This document shows, one piece after another, positions 1-7,287 of a stretch of DNA of 9,180 bases; within the stretch, counting starts at the first letter, position 1; every line of letters begins with the position of its first letter. The position numbers and the translations under genes were made by a program. Below the pieces are notes generated by a model that had not been told where the DNA came from, did not search any database, and worked only from the letters and a program-made list of their open reading frames with translations. The DNA is taken from positions 1 to 9,180 of the forward strand of contig JAGCWG010000466.1 of NCBI GenBank assembly GCA_017961965.1. Reading direction: 5' to 3'. Origin of the DNA: Bacteroidaceae bacterium. GTDB taxonomy: Bacteria > Bacteroidota > Bacteroidia > Bacteroidales > Bacteroidaceae.

Positions 1-106
1 ACATACGAGACCTTCGGCCCTCGTTAGTAAAAATTAGCTTTAATATTGATATATGACAATCAATTAACATATACAAGTAATATTAACAAAACAAATATAG
101 ATATAT
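1..106. other. Non-coding AT-rich left edge
   Basis: No open frame or recognised RNA was seen. The only structure is a short hairpin with arms ACGAG (5-9) and CTCGT (20-24), with an inner CC/GG pairing and no U-tract after it. It is probably the 3' untranslated region of a + strand gene outside the window that ends at the terminator at 107-150. Confidence 0.4.
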
Positions 107-150
107 AACAGAAACGCAAGTATGTATGCTTGTGTTTCTGTTTCTTTTTT
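107..150 (+). terminator. Rho-independent terminator of a gene left of the window
   Basis: A 14-bp stem pairs 107-120 with 129-142 around the 8-nt loop TATGTATG. All pairs are Watson-Crick except one G-U (116-133). The stem runs straight into the U-rich tract TTCTTTTTTC on the + strand. On the minus strand the stem is followed by mixed AT sequence, so + is the better direction. No coding region precedes it in the window, so the transcript it ends must begin beyond the left edge and have a 3' untranslated tail of at least 100 nt. Confidence 0.8.
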
Positions 151-194
151 CAAGACAAATAGCGTAAGAAGACCGTCTTATTTTGATTTATTTG

Positions 195-216
195 AAAAAA
201 TACGTGCGTATTTTTT
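195..216. repeat. Perfect palindrome overlapping the promoter
   Basis: The arm AAAAAATACG (195-204) is the exact reverse complement of CGTATTTTTT (207-216), separated by TG. The right arm overlaps the -33 TTTG (215-218) of the promoter for the regulator gene. It could be an operator, bound as DNA by a dimeric protein. It could also be a second terminator: as RNA it folds to a 9-bp stem with a GTGC loop and a run of U on the + strand. The sequence alone does not separate the two. Confidence 0.55.
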
Positions 217-244
217 TGTTTTTTAATTTTTATTCTTATCTTTG
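215..244 (+). promoter_or_regulatory. Bacteroidota -33/-7 promoter of the TPR/AraC gene
   Basis: TTTG (215-218), an 18-nt spacer, then TATCTTTG (237-244), continuing as CC. This is a full match to the Bacteroidota consensus TTTG-N17-23-TAnnTTTG. Transcription would start near 250, giving a leader of about 140 nt before the ATG at 390. The same -7 motif with C after it recurs at three other gene-facing sites in this window, which supports the assignment. Confidence 0.8.
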
Positions 245-266
245 CCAACGACTATTATATTTTGAG

Positions 267-353
267 AGGCATTTAGCAGCTATAAATGCTTTGAAGACGA
301 ACAGATAAATAACTAAGAAAAGGTATATTCGGGCATTTTGGGGGATTATGCCT
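267..353 (+). promoter_or_regulatory. 5' leader with two hairpins before the regulator gene
   Basis: Two stem-loops lie in the predicted leader. AGGCATTTA (267-275) pairs with TAAATGCTT (283-291) around a 7-nt loop, with one G-U pair. GGGCAT (331-336) pairs with ATGCCT (348-353) around an 11-nt G-rich loop, also with one G-U pair. Both left arms contain GGCAT and both right arms contain ATGC, so the two could also exchange partners. No known riboswitch was recognised. A role in translation control is a guess. Confidence 0.35.
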
Positions 354-389
354 AATATTGTGCTGCATTAACATTAGTAAGGGAAATAT

Positions 390-2114
390 ATGAACATTGA
401 AAAGAAAAAAGCGTCTATACATCTATTTATACTACTCCTTTCAATGGCACTTATTGTGTCATGTGGCGGAGGAGAGGATGATGTTGGCCGTAATATAAAA
501 TCAACAACTTTTCTTGATAGTGCAAAGACACTTCTCATCAAGAATCCGGATAGTGCAATGGCCTTCATCAATAGGGTTGGACGCCATGGTAAGATAAACA
601 AGGACACCATCCATTGGGCACGTGTGCTTGTGTATTCCAGTACTTATGAGATGGACGAGATGGATAGCGAGCTTAATGCCATCCTTGAGGATCCAAGTCT
701 TGACCATAACTCACGCCTCTACATAGATGCGTTGGGACGTATGGTGGAGTTGTGCATATTCAAGAATCGGTTTGAGGATGCCATACGCTATAATCTTGTT
801 GGCGATTCAATAGCATACGCACTCGGCGATGATAAGATGAAGGCAGAATTCCATTATTATATGGGTGTTTGTGTGCTCCAAAGGGACAATGAACTCGGTG
901 CAAGGTATCTTAAAGAGTCGATTGATATGTACAACGCCCTTGACGGTGACTCAACTGTGTGGAAGAACATCATCCATGCATCAAGCTATCTCTGCAACGT
1001 GTATGTGATGGGTGGCCGCTATAAGGATGCCATTAAAATTGGTGAAAGGTTAATGCAACGAATTGACAGCCTTTCAAAGATAAAGGACTTCAATCGATAT
1101 GACAGCGATAATACCATACGTGCAAATCTCTGCGGTCTTATGTGTATAGCATATGCAGGCAACAAGCAGATGCTTGACGCTGGTATGGAATATGCTAAGT
1201 GTCAGCAATATAATTCTACGAGCCCAAGTGTTCCGCTACTTCTTGCCAACTGTCTTCTTGCCATGGAGCGTTATGAGGAGGCAACGGACAAGTTGGAGGA
1301 CATACGTCATGAATATTACCAGAAAGGTGACACGCTTACATACGAGTATGCCGACGTTGTCAACTCGCTGAAGAGATGTTACCAGAAGCGTGGTATAATG
1401 GACAAGGCTTTCCTATATTCTGAGAAGGAGATAGAAATACGTGAAAATATTTTCACTTCAGAATTGAGAAACAGCGTGACAGAATGGGAGATACGCTACA
1501 AGATGCGTGAAAAGGAGGCTGTTCTTCGTGACACCACCAAAGACACCAGGATATCACGTCTTACATCCATGTTGCTTGTGGGACTTCTTGCCGTGGCACT
1601 TGTGTTCATCTTTATGTTCCTTCGCTACAACAGGGTTCTTAATGCCAAGAACAAGGCTCTTGCCCTTCAGATTAACCGTGATCTCAACGATAAGAACATG
1701 GGCAAGGCAGATGCTAAGAAACAAAAGACAGAGACAGAAGTTGTGCCGGATGCAGCCATTGAGCAGGTACTCAAGTTTGTAGAGGAACTGATTAGTAGAA
1801 AACTGTTCTGTGACAGCAACTTCGACCGTGAGACGCTAATGACGGAGTGTAACCTCAACCGTCGTCTTGTGACACGCTACTTTGAGACCGTTATGGGTAA
1901 GTCATATTCCAAGTTCCTTGCTGTGACTCGAGTTGAATATGCGGCTGATCAGATTCGTAAGTTCCCTAACTACACCATAGAAGCGATTGCTGCAGAATGC
2001 GGTATTGCAAGCCGTGCCACGTTCTACCGTCTCTTCTCCGACCACTTCGGAATCTCACCTACTGACTACCGCCGTCAGTGTGTAAACATTGATGCGGATA
2101 AAGAAGAAGGGTAG
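390..2114 (+). CDS. Membrane-tethered TPR sensor with C-terminal AraC-type DNA-binding domain
   Basis: This 574-residue protein looks like a one-component regulator spanning the inner membrane. Residues 1-24 form a signal sequence ending in a lipobox (I-V-S-C25). Residues 30-390 are helical with TPR-like repeats (for example AIRYNLVGDSIAYALGD and DAIKIGERL) and would lie in the periplasm. A helical stretch (EWEIRYKMREKEAVLRD) leads to a transmembrane segment at about 393-413, followed by a short charged linker. Residues 472-565 form an AraC/HTH_18 domain with both helix-turn-helices; the second contains IEAIAAECGIASRATFYRLF and the end is GISPTDYRR. The ATG at 390 is chosen because the lipoprotein signal begins there. 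Ligand and targets are unknown. The convergent ABC operon ends 22 nt away, but regulation of it is only a possibility. Unusually, the protein has both a lipidation signal and a later membrane span. Confidence 0.85.
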   Translation: MNIEKKKASIHLFILLLSMALIVSCGGGEDDVGRNIKSTTFLDSAKTLLIKNPDSAMAFINRVGRHGKINKDTIHWARVLVYSSTYEMDEMDSELNAILEDPSLDHNSRLYIDALGRMVELCIFKNRFEDAIRYNLVGDSIAYALGDDKMKAEFHYYMGVCVLQRDNELGARYLKESIDMYNALDGDSTVWKNIIHASSYLCNVYVMGGRYKDAIKIGERLMQRIDSLSKIKDFNRYDSDNTIRANLCGLMCIAYAGNKQMLDAGMEYAKCQQYNSTSPSVPLLLANCLLAMERYEEATDKLEDIRHEYYQKGDTLTYEYADVVNSLKRCYQKRGIMDKAFLYSEKEIEIRENIFTSELRNSVTEWEIRYKMREKEAVLRDTTKDTRISRLTSMLLVGLLAVALVFIFMFLRYNRVLNAKNKALALQINRDLNDKNMGKADAKKQKTETEVVPDAAIEQVLKFVEELISRKLFCDSNFDRETLMTECNLNRRLVTRYFETVMGKSYSKFLAVTRVEYAADQIRKFPNYTIEAIAAECGIASRATFYRLFSDHFGISPTDYRRQCVNIDADKEEG

Positions 2115-2136
2115 TTGAGATGGTTGCTCATTAATA

Positions 2137-2814
2137 TTAAATCATTTCGTTTCTCTCGATTATCTGACCATCGAGAAGATTGACAATACGATCGGCATAC
2201 AGGGCATCACGTTGGCTATGGGTAACCATAACAATCGTGGTGCCTTCTTCGTGCAGTTGCTTGAGCAGTTCCATCACCTCCTTGCCATTTTGCGAGTCGA
2301 GGTTACCTGTCGGTTCGTCTGCAAGGATGATTTTAGGTTTGCTGATGATGGCACGTGCTATGGCGACACGTTGTTGCTGTCCACCTGACAACTGCTGTGG
2401 GAAGTGAGTTGCACGATGTCCCATGTTTAGTTTTCTGAGCAGTTCTCTTACCATTGTTTTGCGCTCGTCCTTATTTGTACCGAGGTAGGTTAGCGGAAGC
2501 TCTATGTTTTCCTCTACGTTGAGTTCGTCGATGAGGTTGAAGCTCTGGAACACGAAGCCGATGGTACCACGTCGCAGACGTGTGCGGTCATTCTCGTTGA
2601 GAGTGCTCATCTCACGGTTGTTGAGATAGTATTTGCCCTCGTTGGGAACGTCAAGGAGCCCCATGATGTTTAGGAGAGTGGATTTTCCACATCCTGAAGG
2701 TCCCATGATGGCAAGGAAATCACCCTCATTAACTTCGAGGCTTACGCCATTGAGAGCCACGGTCTCTATTTGGTCTGTTGCAAAAGACTTCTTTATGTTT
2801 TCTAATCGAATCAT
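2137..2814 (-). CDS. ABC transporter ATP-binding protein, MacB/LolD type
   Basis: This is a complete 225-residue nucleotide-binding subunit. It would hydrolyse ATP at the inner face of the inner membrane to drive the permease encoded just upstream. All catalytic elements are present: Walker A GPSGCGKST (38-46), Q-loop Q90, signature LSGGQQQR (142-149), Walker B IILADEP (162-168) with catalytic E167, D-loop NLDS (171-174) and H-loop H199. Length and the motif GFVFQSFNLIDELNVEENI are typical of the LolD/MacB/YtrE group, which works by mechanotransmission rather than classical transport. The substrate cannot be told from the ATPase: lipoprotein release, peptide efflux and envelope stress are all known roles in this group. 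It follows the permease by 73 nt in the same direction and is probably the second gene of that operon. It stops at TAA, 22 nt from the end of the convergent regulator gene. Confidence 0.92.
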   Translation of the reverse strand: MIRLENIKKSFATDQIETVALNGVSLEVNEGDFLAIMGPSGCGKSTLLNIMGLLDVPNEGKYYLNNREMSTLNENDRTRLRRGTIGFVFQSFNLIDELNVEENIELPLTYLGTNKDERKTMVRELLRKLNMGHRATHFPQQLSGGQQQRVAIARAIISKPKIILADEPTGNLDSQNGKEVMELLKQLHEEGTTIVMVTHSQRDALYADRIVNLLDGQIIERNEMI

Positions 2815-2828
2815 AGTCTTGTTTTTTT

Positions 2829-2882
2829 AATTAAGAATTAAGATTTGTGAGTTAAAGATTTTCCACATCATAATTCTTAATT
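2829..2882. repeat. Inverted repeat in the permease-ATPase gap
   Basis: AATTAAGAATTA (2829-2840) and TAATTCTTAATT (2871-2882) are perfect 12-bp inverted repeats with a 30-nt loop. They fill most of the 73-nt gap between the two ABC genes. In the mRNA this would form an AU-only stem just after the permease stop codon and before the ATPase start. There is no GC-rich stem with a U-tract, so it is not a classical terminator. It may affect message stability or the ratio of the two subunits. Confidence 0.5.
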
Positions 2883-2887
2883 TTGCA

Positions 2888-5281
2888 TTATGAATTCTTC
2901 ATTTTAAAATGTGCTGCCCTGTAGCATTGTATGGTGACAGTAGCCAGTGTAGCAAGTGCGACCACAATGAATGCGATAGGATAGGCAAGTATCGTGTATT
3001 CTGAGTGAAGAGTGAATCGTGCCATGAGTATTTTAATGAGCGAATAACTGCATGGTATGGAGATTACTGCGCTACATATAGTTAGGAGCAGGTACTTGCG
3101 GAGGAATATCCTCATGACTTGTGTCGTGGTTGCACCGAACACCTTGCGTATGACAATCTCCTTGCGTCGGTACTCACACTCGAACATGGTGATACAGAAC
3201 ACTCCGATGAGTGTGATGAACATGAAGATACCAGCTATTATGCTTAACTGTATCAAGAAACTAAATTCCTCAAAATACAATCTGATAAATCCGTCGCTCA
3301 TACTTCTCAGGTTGATTCCGTCCTCAGTCCTGTGACTTCCTGAGTAGCGGTTATATATTTTCTCTATCTCGTCTCTGAGTTTCTGTGTATTCTTGTCCTC
3401 TTTTACTCGGATGTTTATGATGTTTAGGGAGTTGTCATAGAGACCGCCTTTCTCTGGGATGTAAAAAAGAAGAGCCTCTTCGTCATTCTTTATGCGCAAG
3501 GAAGTGAAGATGACGTTATGGCAGAAGCCCACTACATTATGGCGTGTATCGTAGTCGTTGTCGTATGGTAGTATCTGTTTGCCTGCCTTCAGCCATGTGA
3601 ACTTCTTGTGTGCTGCTTCGTTGAATATGAATGCCCCAGAATCGCTGTCACAGATATCCCTTCCGTTGGTTATCTTTATGCCAAGCGTATTGATGTATTT
3701 CCTGTCAACAGGTATGACGGAGGTGAAGATGTTGTATTTTTTGTCACACGTACGTAATGCCCATTTAATGTAACGGTCGTTTGTACCGATGCCAAACATG
3801 GAGAAGCTTACGCTTTCCACGCCGTCCAGTTTCTCAATGTCACGTCGTATGTCCTCCCTGTGCTGTCGTGCCTCTGTTGTCTGAATCGTGCCGTATAGGA
3901 TATTCTTGGTATCATAACCATAGTTGGCGTTGAAGATGAAATGTTGCTGAATGAGCAGAGCTGTGATGACGGTTGTTGCCACGAGGCACGTGATGAGTTG
4001 GAATGATATGCGCATTGTGCGGAGTCGTCGGCTCAGAGCCGTAAGCCCAAACGTACCCTTTAGGGCAATGTCAGGAGCAAATGATGTTGAGAACCATGCT
4101 GGATAGGCACACGATACCAATGCCGCCCAGATGATTAGCACGAATGTGAATCCTGTTATACGCAGGTGGTCAAGAGGACTTACGTTTCCTTCAATAAATT
4201 CGTCCATGCACAGCAAAAGTGCCATGCTAATACCGAAGGCAAAGATGATGATGATGAGCGATTCTGCCATAAGGTTTGTAACTATGCTCGAACGGCTTGC
4301 ACCGAGTACACGGCAGGTGTTGATGTTCTTTATCCTCATAGGTGCCATGGCAAGCGTGAGGTTGATAAAGTTCACGTTGGTGAGGATGAAGATGAGAATG
4401 GCTGAGAAGAACAGTATCTTAGTCATTGTCCAGTTGCCCTTGTCCTCCATCTCGTCGATGCCAGAGAAGTAGGCATCGTGGATGTCATGAAGATGGATGT
4501 TTATGGTGGAGACATCCATTAATTTTAGTTCCTCATTCTTGCAGAGTGTCTTCACCTCTTTTAGAATTCTTTTTTCTATTTGTGGCACGTGTTCAGAGTT
4601 CTCCACCTTGACATATATGTGGTAGATGAAGTTGATGTAACTATTGCCGTCCTTATTCTTACCGTATTGATAAAAGCCGTTGCTCACGGAGCAGTTACGT
4701 GGGAAATCCTTGTAAACACCTGCTATGCGATGGGTGACGGTAAAGCCATTGTTGTTCCACGAAACTTCTTTACCAGATATATGTGTCGTACCGTACATAC
4801 TTTGTGCATATGATTCAGGCACGACGATGTCTCCATCTACATGGTTGGGGATAGAATCGATAATCTCGATGCCGAAGAATTTCAGGTATTCGGCATAGCC
4901 GTTGATGTAACGGCATTTGTATGTTTTGTCCTTACCACTCTCCTCATCATGCTTCTTGAGCGTGATGGATATGCTTGATGACTCTATTATGGCTACATCC
5001 TTCACGTTAGGAATACGCTTGGCTATGTGCCTCATAGGGGCAAATAAGTTTGCTGTGGTGTCAATATCGTTGCTCAACATCTTACCACTCATCTCGATGC
5101 GGTACATCTGCCTCCAATCCTTGAAACAAGCATTGTACCTTACTTCCTCTTCCACCTTGGTGACGAAGAGAAAGAATGAGGATATGGCAATACAAAGCCC
5201 CACGAGGTTAAGGCTGTTTGCCAACTTAAACCTGCGGAACTGAACCAGTATGTTTTTTATTATGCCTATGAAACTTATCAT
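2888..5281 (-). CDS. FtsX-family ABC transporter permease (duplicated MacB-like)
   Basis: This 797-residue inner-membrane permease partners the ATPase encoded downstream. Eight membrane segments are predicted at about 22-42, 288-310, 338-359, 376-396, 426-446, 675-699, 727-749 and 765-785. This is two copies of the four-helix MacB/FtsX unit, each with a large periplasmic domain after its first helix (about 43-287 and 447-674). The second unit carries the FtsX-type coupling motif RRKEIVIRKVFGAT (705-718). The matching site in the first unit is degenerate (RIKNINTCRVLGAS, 316-329). Bacteroidota often encode this long form, and its periplasmic domains resemble MacB_PCD. A good -7 element lies 31 nt upstream of the ATG at 5281. 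No HlyD-like adaptor or TolC-like channel is nearby. The substrate is unknown, and the name macB is not justified. Confidence 0.88.
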   Translation of the reverse strand: MISFIGIIKNILVQFRRFKLANSLNLVGLCIAISSFFLFVTKVEEEVRYNACFKDWRQMYRIEMSGKMLSNDIDTTANLFAPMRHIAKRIPNVKDVAIIESSSISITLKKHDEESGKDKTYKCRYINGYAEYLKFFGIEIIDSIPNHVDGDIVVPESYAQSMYGTTHISGKEVSWNNNGFTVTHRIAGVYKDFPRNCSVSNGFYQYGKNKDGNSYINFIYHIYVKVENSEHVPQIEKRILKEVKTLCKNEELKLMDVSTINIHLHDIHDAYFSGIDEMEDKGNWTMTKILFFSAILIFILTNVNFINLTLAMAPMRIKNINTCRVLGASRSSIVTNLMAESLIIIIFAFGISMALLLCMDEFIEGNVSPLDHLRITGFTFVLIIWAALVSCAYPAWFSTSFAPDIALKGTFGLTALSRRLRTMRISFQLITCLVATTVITALLIQQHFIFNANYGYDTKNILYGTIQTTEARQHREDIRRDIEKLDGVESVSFSMFGIGTNDRYIKWALRTCDKKYNIFTSVIPVDRKYINTLGIKITNGRDICDSDSGAFIFNEAAHKKFTWLKAGKQILPYDNDYDTRHNVVGFCHNVIFTSLRIKNDEEALLFYIPEKGGLYDNSLNIINIRVKEDKNTQKLRDEIEKIYNRYSGSHRTEDGINLRSMSDGFIRLYFEEFSFLIQLSIIAGIFMFITLIGVFCITMFECEYRRKEIVIRKVFGATTTQVMRIFLRKYLLLTICSAVISIPCSYSLIKILMARFTLHSEYTILAYPIAFIVVALATLATVTIQCYRAAHFKMKNS

Positions 5282-5311
5282 GACAGTTAGTTATTCTTTT
5301 ATGCCGTGATG

Positions 5312-5340
5312 CAAAGTTACATATTTTTTGTGTCTTCACA
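5312..5340 (-). promoter_or_regulatory. Promoter of the ABC permease-ATPase operon
   Basis: On the minus strand, TAACTTTG (5319 to 5312) followed by C matches the Bacteroidota -7 element. The -33 is weak: TGTG (5340 to 5337) at a 17-nt spacing. Transcription would start near 5305, about 25 nt before the permease ATG at 5281. Confidence 0.55.
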
Positions 5341-5487
5341 TTGGGTATGGCGCAAATGATTCCATTATTTCGCATAATAGCAGAAGTAATTGTCAAAATA
5401 ATTTACAATACTCGGTAGTCATGTCAAATTTTTTTACATTTTTATGTTTTTTTTCAAGTGTCTCGTTATAAAAATTGTTAAAACGGT

Positions 5488-5516
5488 TTTGGAAATGTAG
5501 AAAGTGTTTACCTTTG
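5488..5516 (+). promoter_or_regulatory. Orphan Bacteroidota promoter facing right
   Basis: TTTG (5488-5491), a 17-nt spacer and TACCTTTG (5509-5516) followed by CAACG form a full match to the Bacteroidota promoter consensus. It is divergent from the ABC operon promoter. No + strand protein gene follows: the next gene is on the minus strand and ends at 5728. It most likely drives a short untranslated transcript. Confidence 0.65.
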
Positions 5517-5522
5517 CAACGT

Positions 5523-5701
5523 TGATAATTAAATGGGGTAAGTCTTGTGCGTGAGTATATGCTTACTTCGACTGATATTGAGGTTTAATTAAAAATTAGT
5601 TATTTATTTGTAAATAGGTCAATTCTAAAGAATATCCATTATTCTGATTGTTTAGGAACGGCCTAAAGAAAAATGCCTGGCTCGTGATGAGTCAGGCATT
5701 T
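5523..5701 (+). ncRNA. Candidate small RNA of about 180 nt
   Basis: The segment lies between a consensus promoter (5488-5516) and a 13-bp hairpin terminator (5671-5701), with no usable protein frame. Internal hairpins include GTAAG (5537-5541) with CTTAC (5561-5565), TATTTA (5601-5606) with TAAATA (5611-5616), and TTTAGG (5651-5656) with CCTAAA (5662-5667). The only small frame noticed is a nine-codon one, MLTSTDIEV, starting near 5559. It does not resemble a tRNA or tmRNA. A 6S-like long paired rod was looked for by eye and not found. The start at 5523 is inferred from promoter spacing. The terminator may belong mainly to the opposing lipoprotein gene. Confidence 0.4.
5671..5701. terminator. 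Bidirectional hairpin terminator
   Basis: A 13-bp stem pairs 5671-5683 with 5689-5701 around the loop GTGAT, with a single G-U pair (5680-5692). On the minus strand it ends in TTTTTCTTT, a good U-tract, so it should terminate the lipoprotein gene whose stop is 27 nt upstream. On the + strand the tail is weaker (TTTCCTTTA) but could end the candidate small RNA. Confidence 0.8.
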
Positions 5702-5727
5702 CCTTTATGACTTGTTGAATGAATAAT

Positions 5728-6375
5728 TTATTCGTTTCCGTCGTAAGCATTTCCACCCTCGTTTCCTTCTTCTTCGAGGTCTTTCAACTTATCGTTATTT
5801 TCTTTGATATATTGTCCGAATTTTTCTTCCCAATTCTCTCTTGTAATTTCGCCAGAACCGTTGAAATCACTCCAGTTGATTTCGCTGACAAGCATTCTGT
5901 CAAATGCTATTGGTGATGTAAGTTCTTCTTTTAAAGCGTATGAGAATTGCTCCTCATTAATGTGAGTTCTTTGGAGTGCAATATTTGTACCATCTTCAAA
6001 AGTAACGTATGTGATAACGTTATCTGGATCATCCTTGTCAAGAGTCCATGTGAATGATTTATATTCGTATTCTATCGGACCTTGTGGATAGTGTGTTACA
6101 ATCTTACCCTTTCCTTCTGTTGTGAATTTGTTTTTTGGCTCAAACTTCAGATATTTTTTGTCGCATTGTATTTGATGCTCTACACCTTCATATTGGAATT
6201 TTTTTACGTTTTCTTCACCTTTTATTTTTAAGGCGTTTTGATCTGTTGTTACCCAAGAGCCAGCAAGCGTAACACCTGTAAATTCTGGTTCTTGATCATC
6301 GTCGCCGCATGACACAACTATTGTGCCTAAAATAGCAAAAAGGATAATGCTAAGTAATGATTTAATTTTGCTCAT
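5728..6375 (-). CDS. Small lipoprotein, possibly lipocalin-like, with an EF-hand-like loop
   Basis: I do not recognise the family of this 215-residue protein with confidence. Residues 1-22 are a lipoprotein signal with lipobox V-V-S-C23. The acidic GDDDQE right after the cysteine fits the Bacteroidota surface-export pattern. The body (about 35-150) is rich in beta-like segments and begins LAGSWVTT, reminiscent of Bacteroidota lipocalin-like lipoproteins; this is only a resemblance. Near the end, DFNGSGEITREN (170-181) matches EF-hand loop positions 1 (D), 3 (N), 5 (S), 6 (G) and 8 (I), but position 12 is N instead of E. The C-terminus is acidic and low in complexity (EEEGNEGGN). It has its own promoter about 100 nt upstream and a terminator just downstream, so it appears monocistronic. 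Confidence 0.75.
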   Translation of the reverse strand: MSKIKSLLSIILFAILGTIVVSCGDDDQEPEFTGVTLAGSWVTTDQNALKIKGEENVKKFQYEGVEHQIQCDKKYLKFEPKNKFTTEGKGKIVTHYPQGPIEYEYKSFTWTLDKDDPDNVITYVTFEDGTNIALQRTHINEEQFSYALKEELTSPIAFDRMLVSEINWSDFNGSGEITRENWEEKFGQYIKENNDKLKDLEEEGNEGGNAYDGNE

Positions 6376-6482
6376 TTTCTTTTGAATTATTTTTTTGTTA
6401 TTACTATCGTTTATTTATTAGGAATAAATCCACTTTATCTTTTTTCAAAGTATGTTGTATCCTGAATCGTTTATAAACCTTG

Positions 6483-6511
6483 CAAAGATATGTATTTCTT
6501 TTGCAAGAAAG
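6483..6511 (-). promoter_or_regulatory. Promoter of the small lipoprotein gene
   Basis: On the minus strand, TATCTTTG (6490 to 6483) followed by C matches the -7 consensus and equals the -7 of the regulator promoter at 237-244. The -33 is poor: TTTC (6510 to 6507) at a 16-nt spacing. The predicted leader is about 100 nt, AT-rich, with no clear structure. Confidence 0.5.
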
Positions 6512-6585
6512 GAATTATTTATGTTAAAAAATACGATTTTCGACCTTTATTGTTATGTTTTCCGCCCAAAAGTCATGTCTAGGTG

Positions 6586-7272
6586 TCAAAAGTGCATTGC
6601 ATTCCACATGCTGTACCTTGTTTCTGGATTGATTTCTTCCAACTTATGAAAAATGTCTGCCATAGTTGCTCTGTTTGTCACTTCCTCGTATGGACAGAGT
6701 GTTTTCTGTTTTTCAAAGCCGAGATCTTCTGCCACTTGTCTTATCATACTCTCATGTACGAGGCATAATGGACGTATAATTTGGATAGGGTAGTGTTCCA
6801 TCCTGAGTTTAGGTTGCATGGTCTCTATGCGTCCCTCAAATGTGAGGTTCATGAGCATGGTGACGAGGATGTCGTCCATGTGGTGCCCAAGGGCAACCTT
6901 GTTGAACCCGTTATGTGTGGCAAACTCAAAGAGTGTCTTGCGTCTGTTCCATGAACACAAAAAACATTTTGTCTTTCGTCTGTCCATACTCTCGTCAAAT
7001 GACGAGTGGAGAATATGCAACCTTATTCCGAGGTCATCGCAGAACTGTTGGAGGTATGTTCTTTCTGTCTCGTAAGGTATATTGTCCATGATGATGTGAG
7101 CGGCTTCTACCTGTATGCTTGGCTTGAAGATACGGGAACGCTTTGCGAGGAGGCGTGCCAATTCGAGTGAATCCTTGCCTCCAGAAAGGGCAATAAGAAT
7201 CTTGTCGCCATCTTCGAGAAGCTGGTAATCTACGCAACCTTTGTTGAAGAGTTTCTGTATCTTATTTTCCAT
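6586..7272 (-). CDS. ttcA: TtcA-family tRNA thiolation ATP-pyrophosphatase
   Basis: This 228-residue PP-loop enzyme probably adenylates and thiolates a tRNA base; the best known relative, TtcA, makes 2-thiocytidine at position 32. The PP-loop is SGGKDS (30-35). A CxxC (C103, C106) and a third cysteine (C193, in TLCPYEE) fit the three ligands of the TtcA 4Fe-4S cluster. GHHMDD (129-134) matches the TtcA GHHxDD motif. It is shorter than the E. coli enzyme (about 310 residues), and the region around C193 departs from the enterobacterial form, so the exact tRNA target is uncertain. It is not TilS (lysidine synthase), which lacks the CxxC. It starts 15 nt after the stop of the DUF488-YraN gene and is probably the last gene of that operon. 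It stops at TGA. Confidence 0.8.
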   Translation of the reverse strand: MENKIQKLFNKGCVDYQLLEDGDKILIALSGGKDSLELARLLAKRSRIFKPSIQVEAAHIIMDNIPYETERTYLQQFCDDLGIRLHILHSSFDESMDRRKTKCFLCSWNRRKTLFEFATHNGFNKVALGHHMDDILVTMLMNLTFEGRIETMQPKLRMEHYPIQIIRPLCLVHESMIRQVAEDLGFEKQKTLCPYEEVTNRATMADIFHKLEEINPETRYSMWNAMHF

Positions 7273-7287
7273 TACTTGTTTAGTTTC

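Noticed and set aside
5..24. Left-edge hairpin as a terminator or tRNA fragment
   Set aside because: The stem is short, has no U-tract and lacks a T-arm or CCA end; the stronger terminator follows at 107-150.
2115..2136. Terminator between the convergent regulator and ATPase genes
   Set aside because: Only a 4-bp TGAG/CTCA stem is visible and there is no U-tract. Termination must occur inside the opposing gene or by another mechanism.
4131..4472. Open + strand frame of 113 codons
   Set aside because: It lies wholly antisense to the well-supported ABC permease and has no recognisable domain.
2137..5281. Naming the ABC pair macAB or lolCDE
   Set aside because: No adaptor, outer-membrane channel or second permease gene is adjacent, and the permease is the duplicated long form, so the substrate and name cannot be assigned.
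5719..5916. Open + strand frame of 65 codons
   Set aside because: It overlaps the 3' end of the lipoprotein gene in antisense, lies beyond the hairpin terminator and has no promoter of its own.
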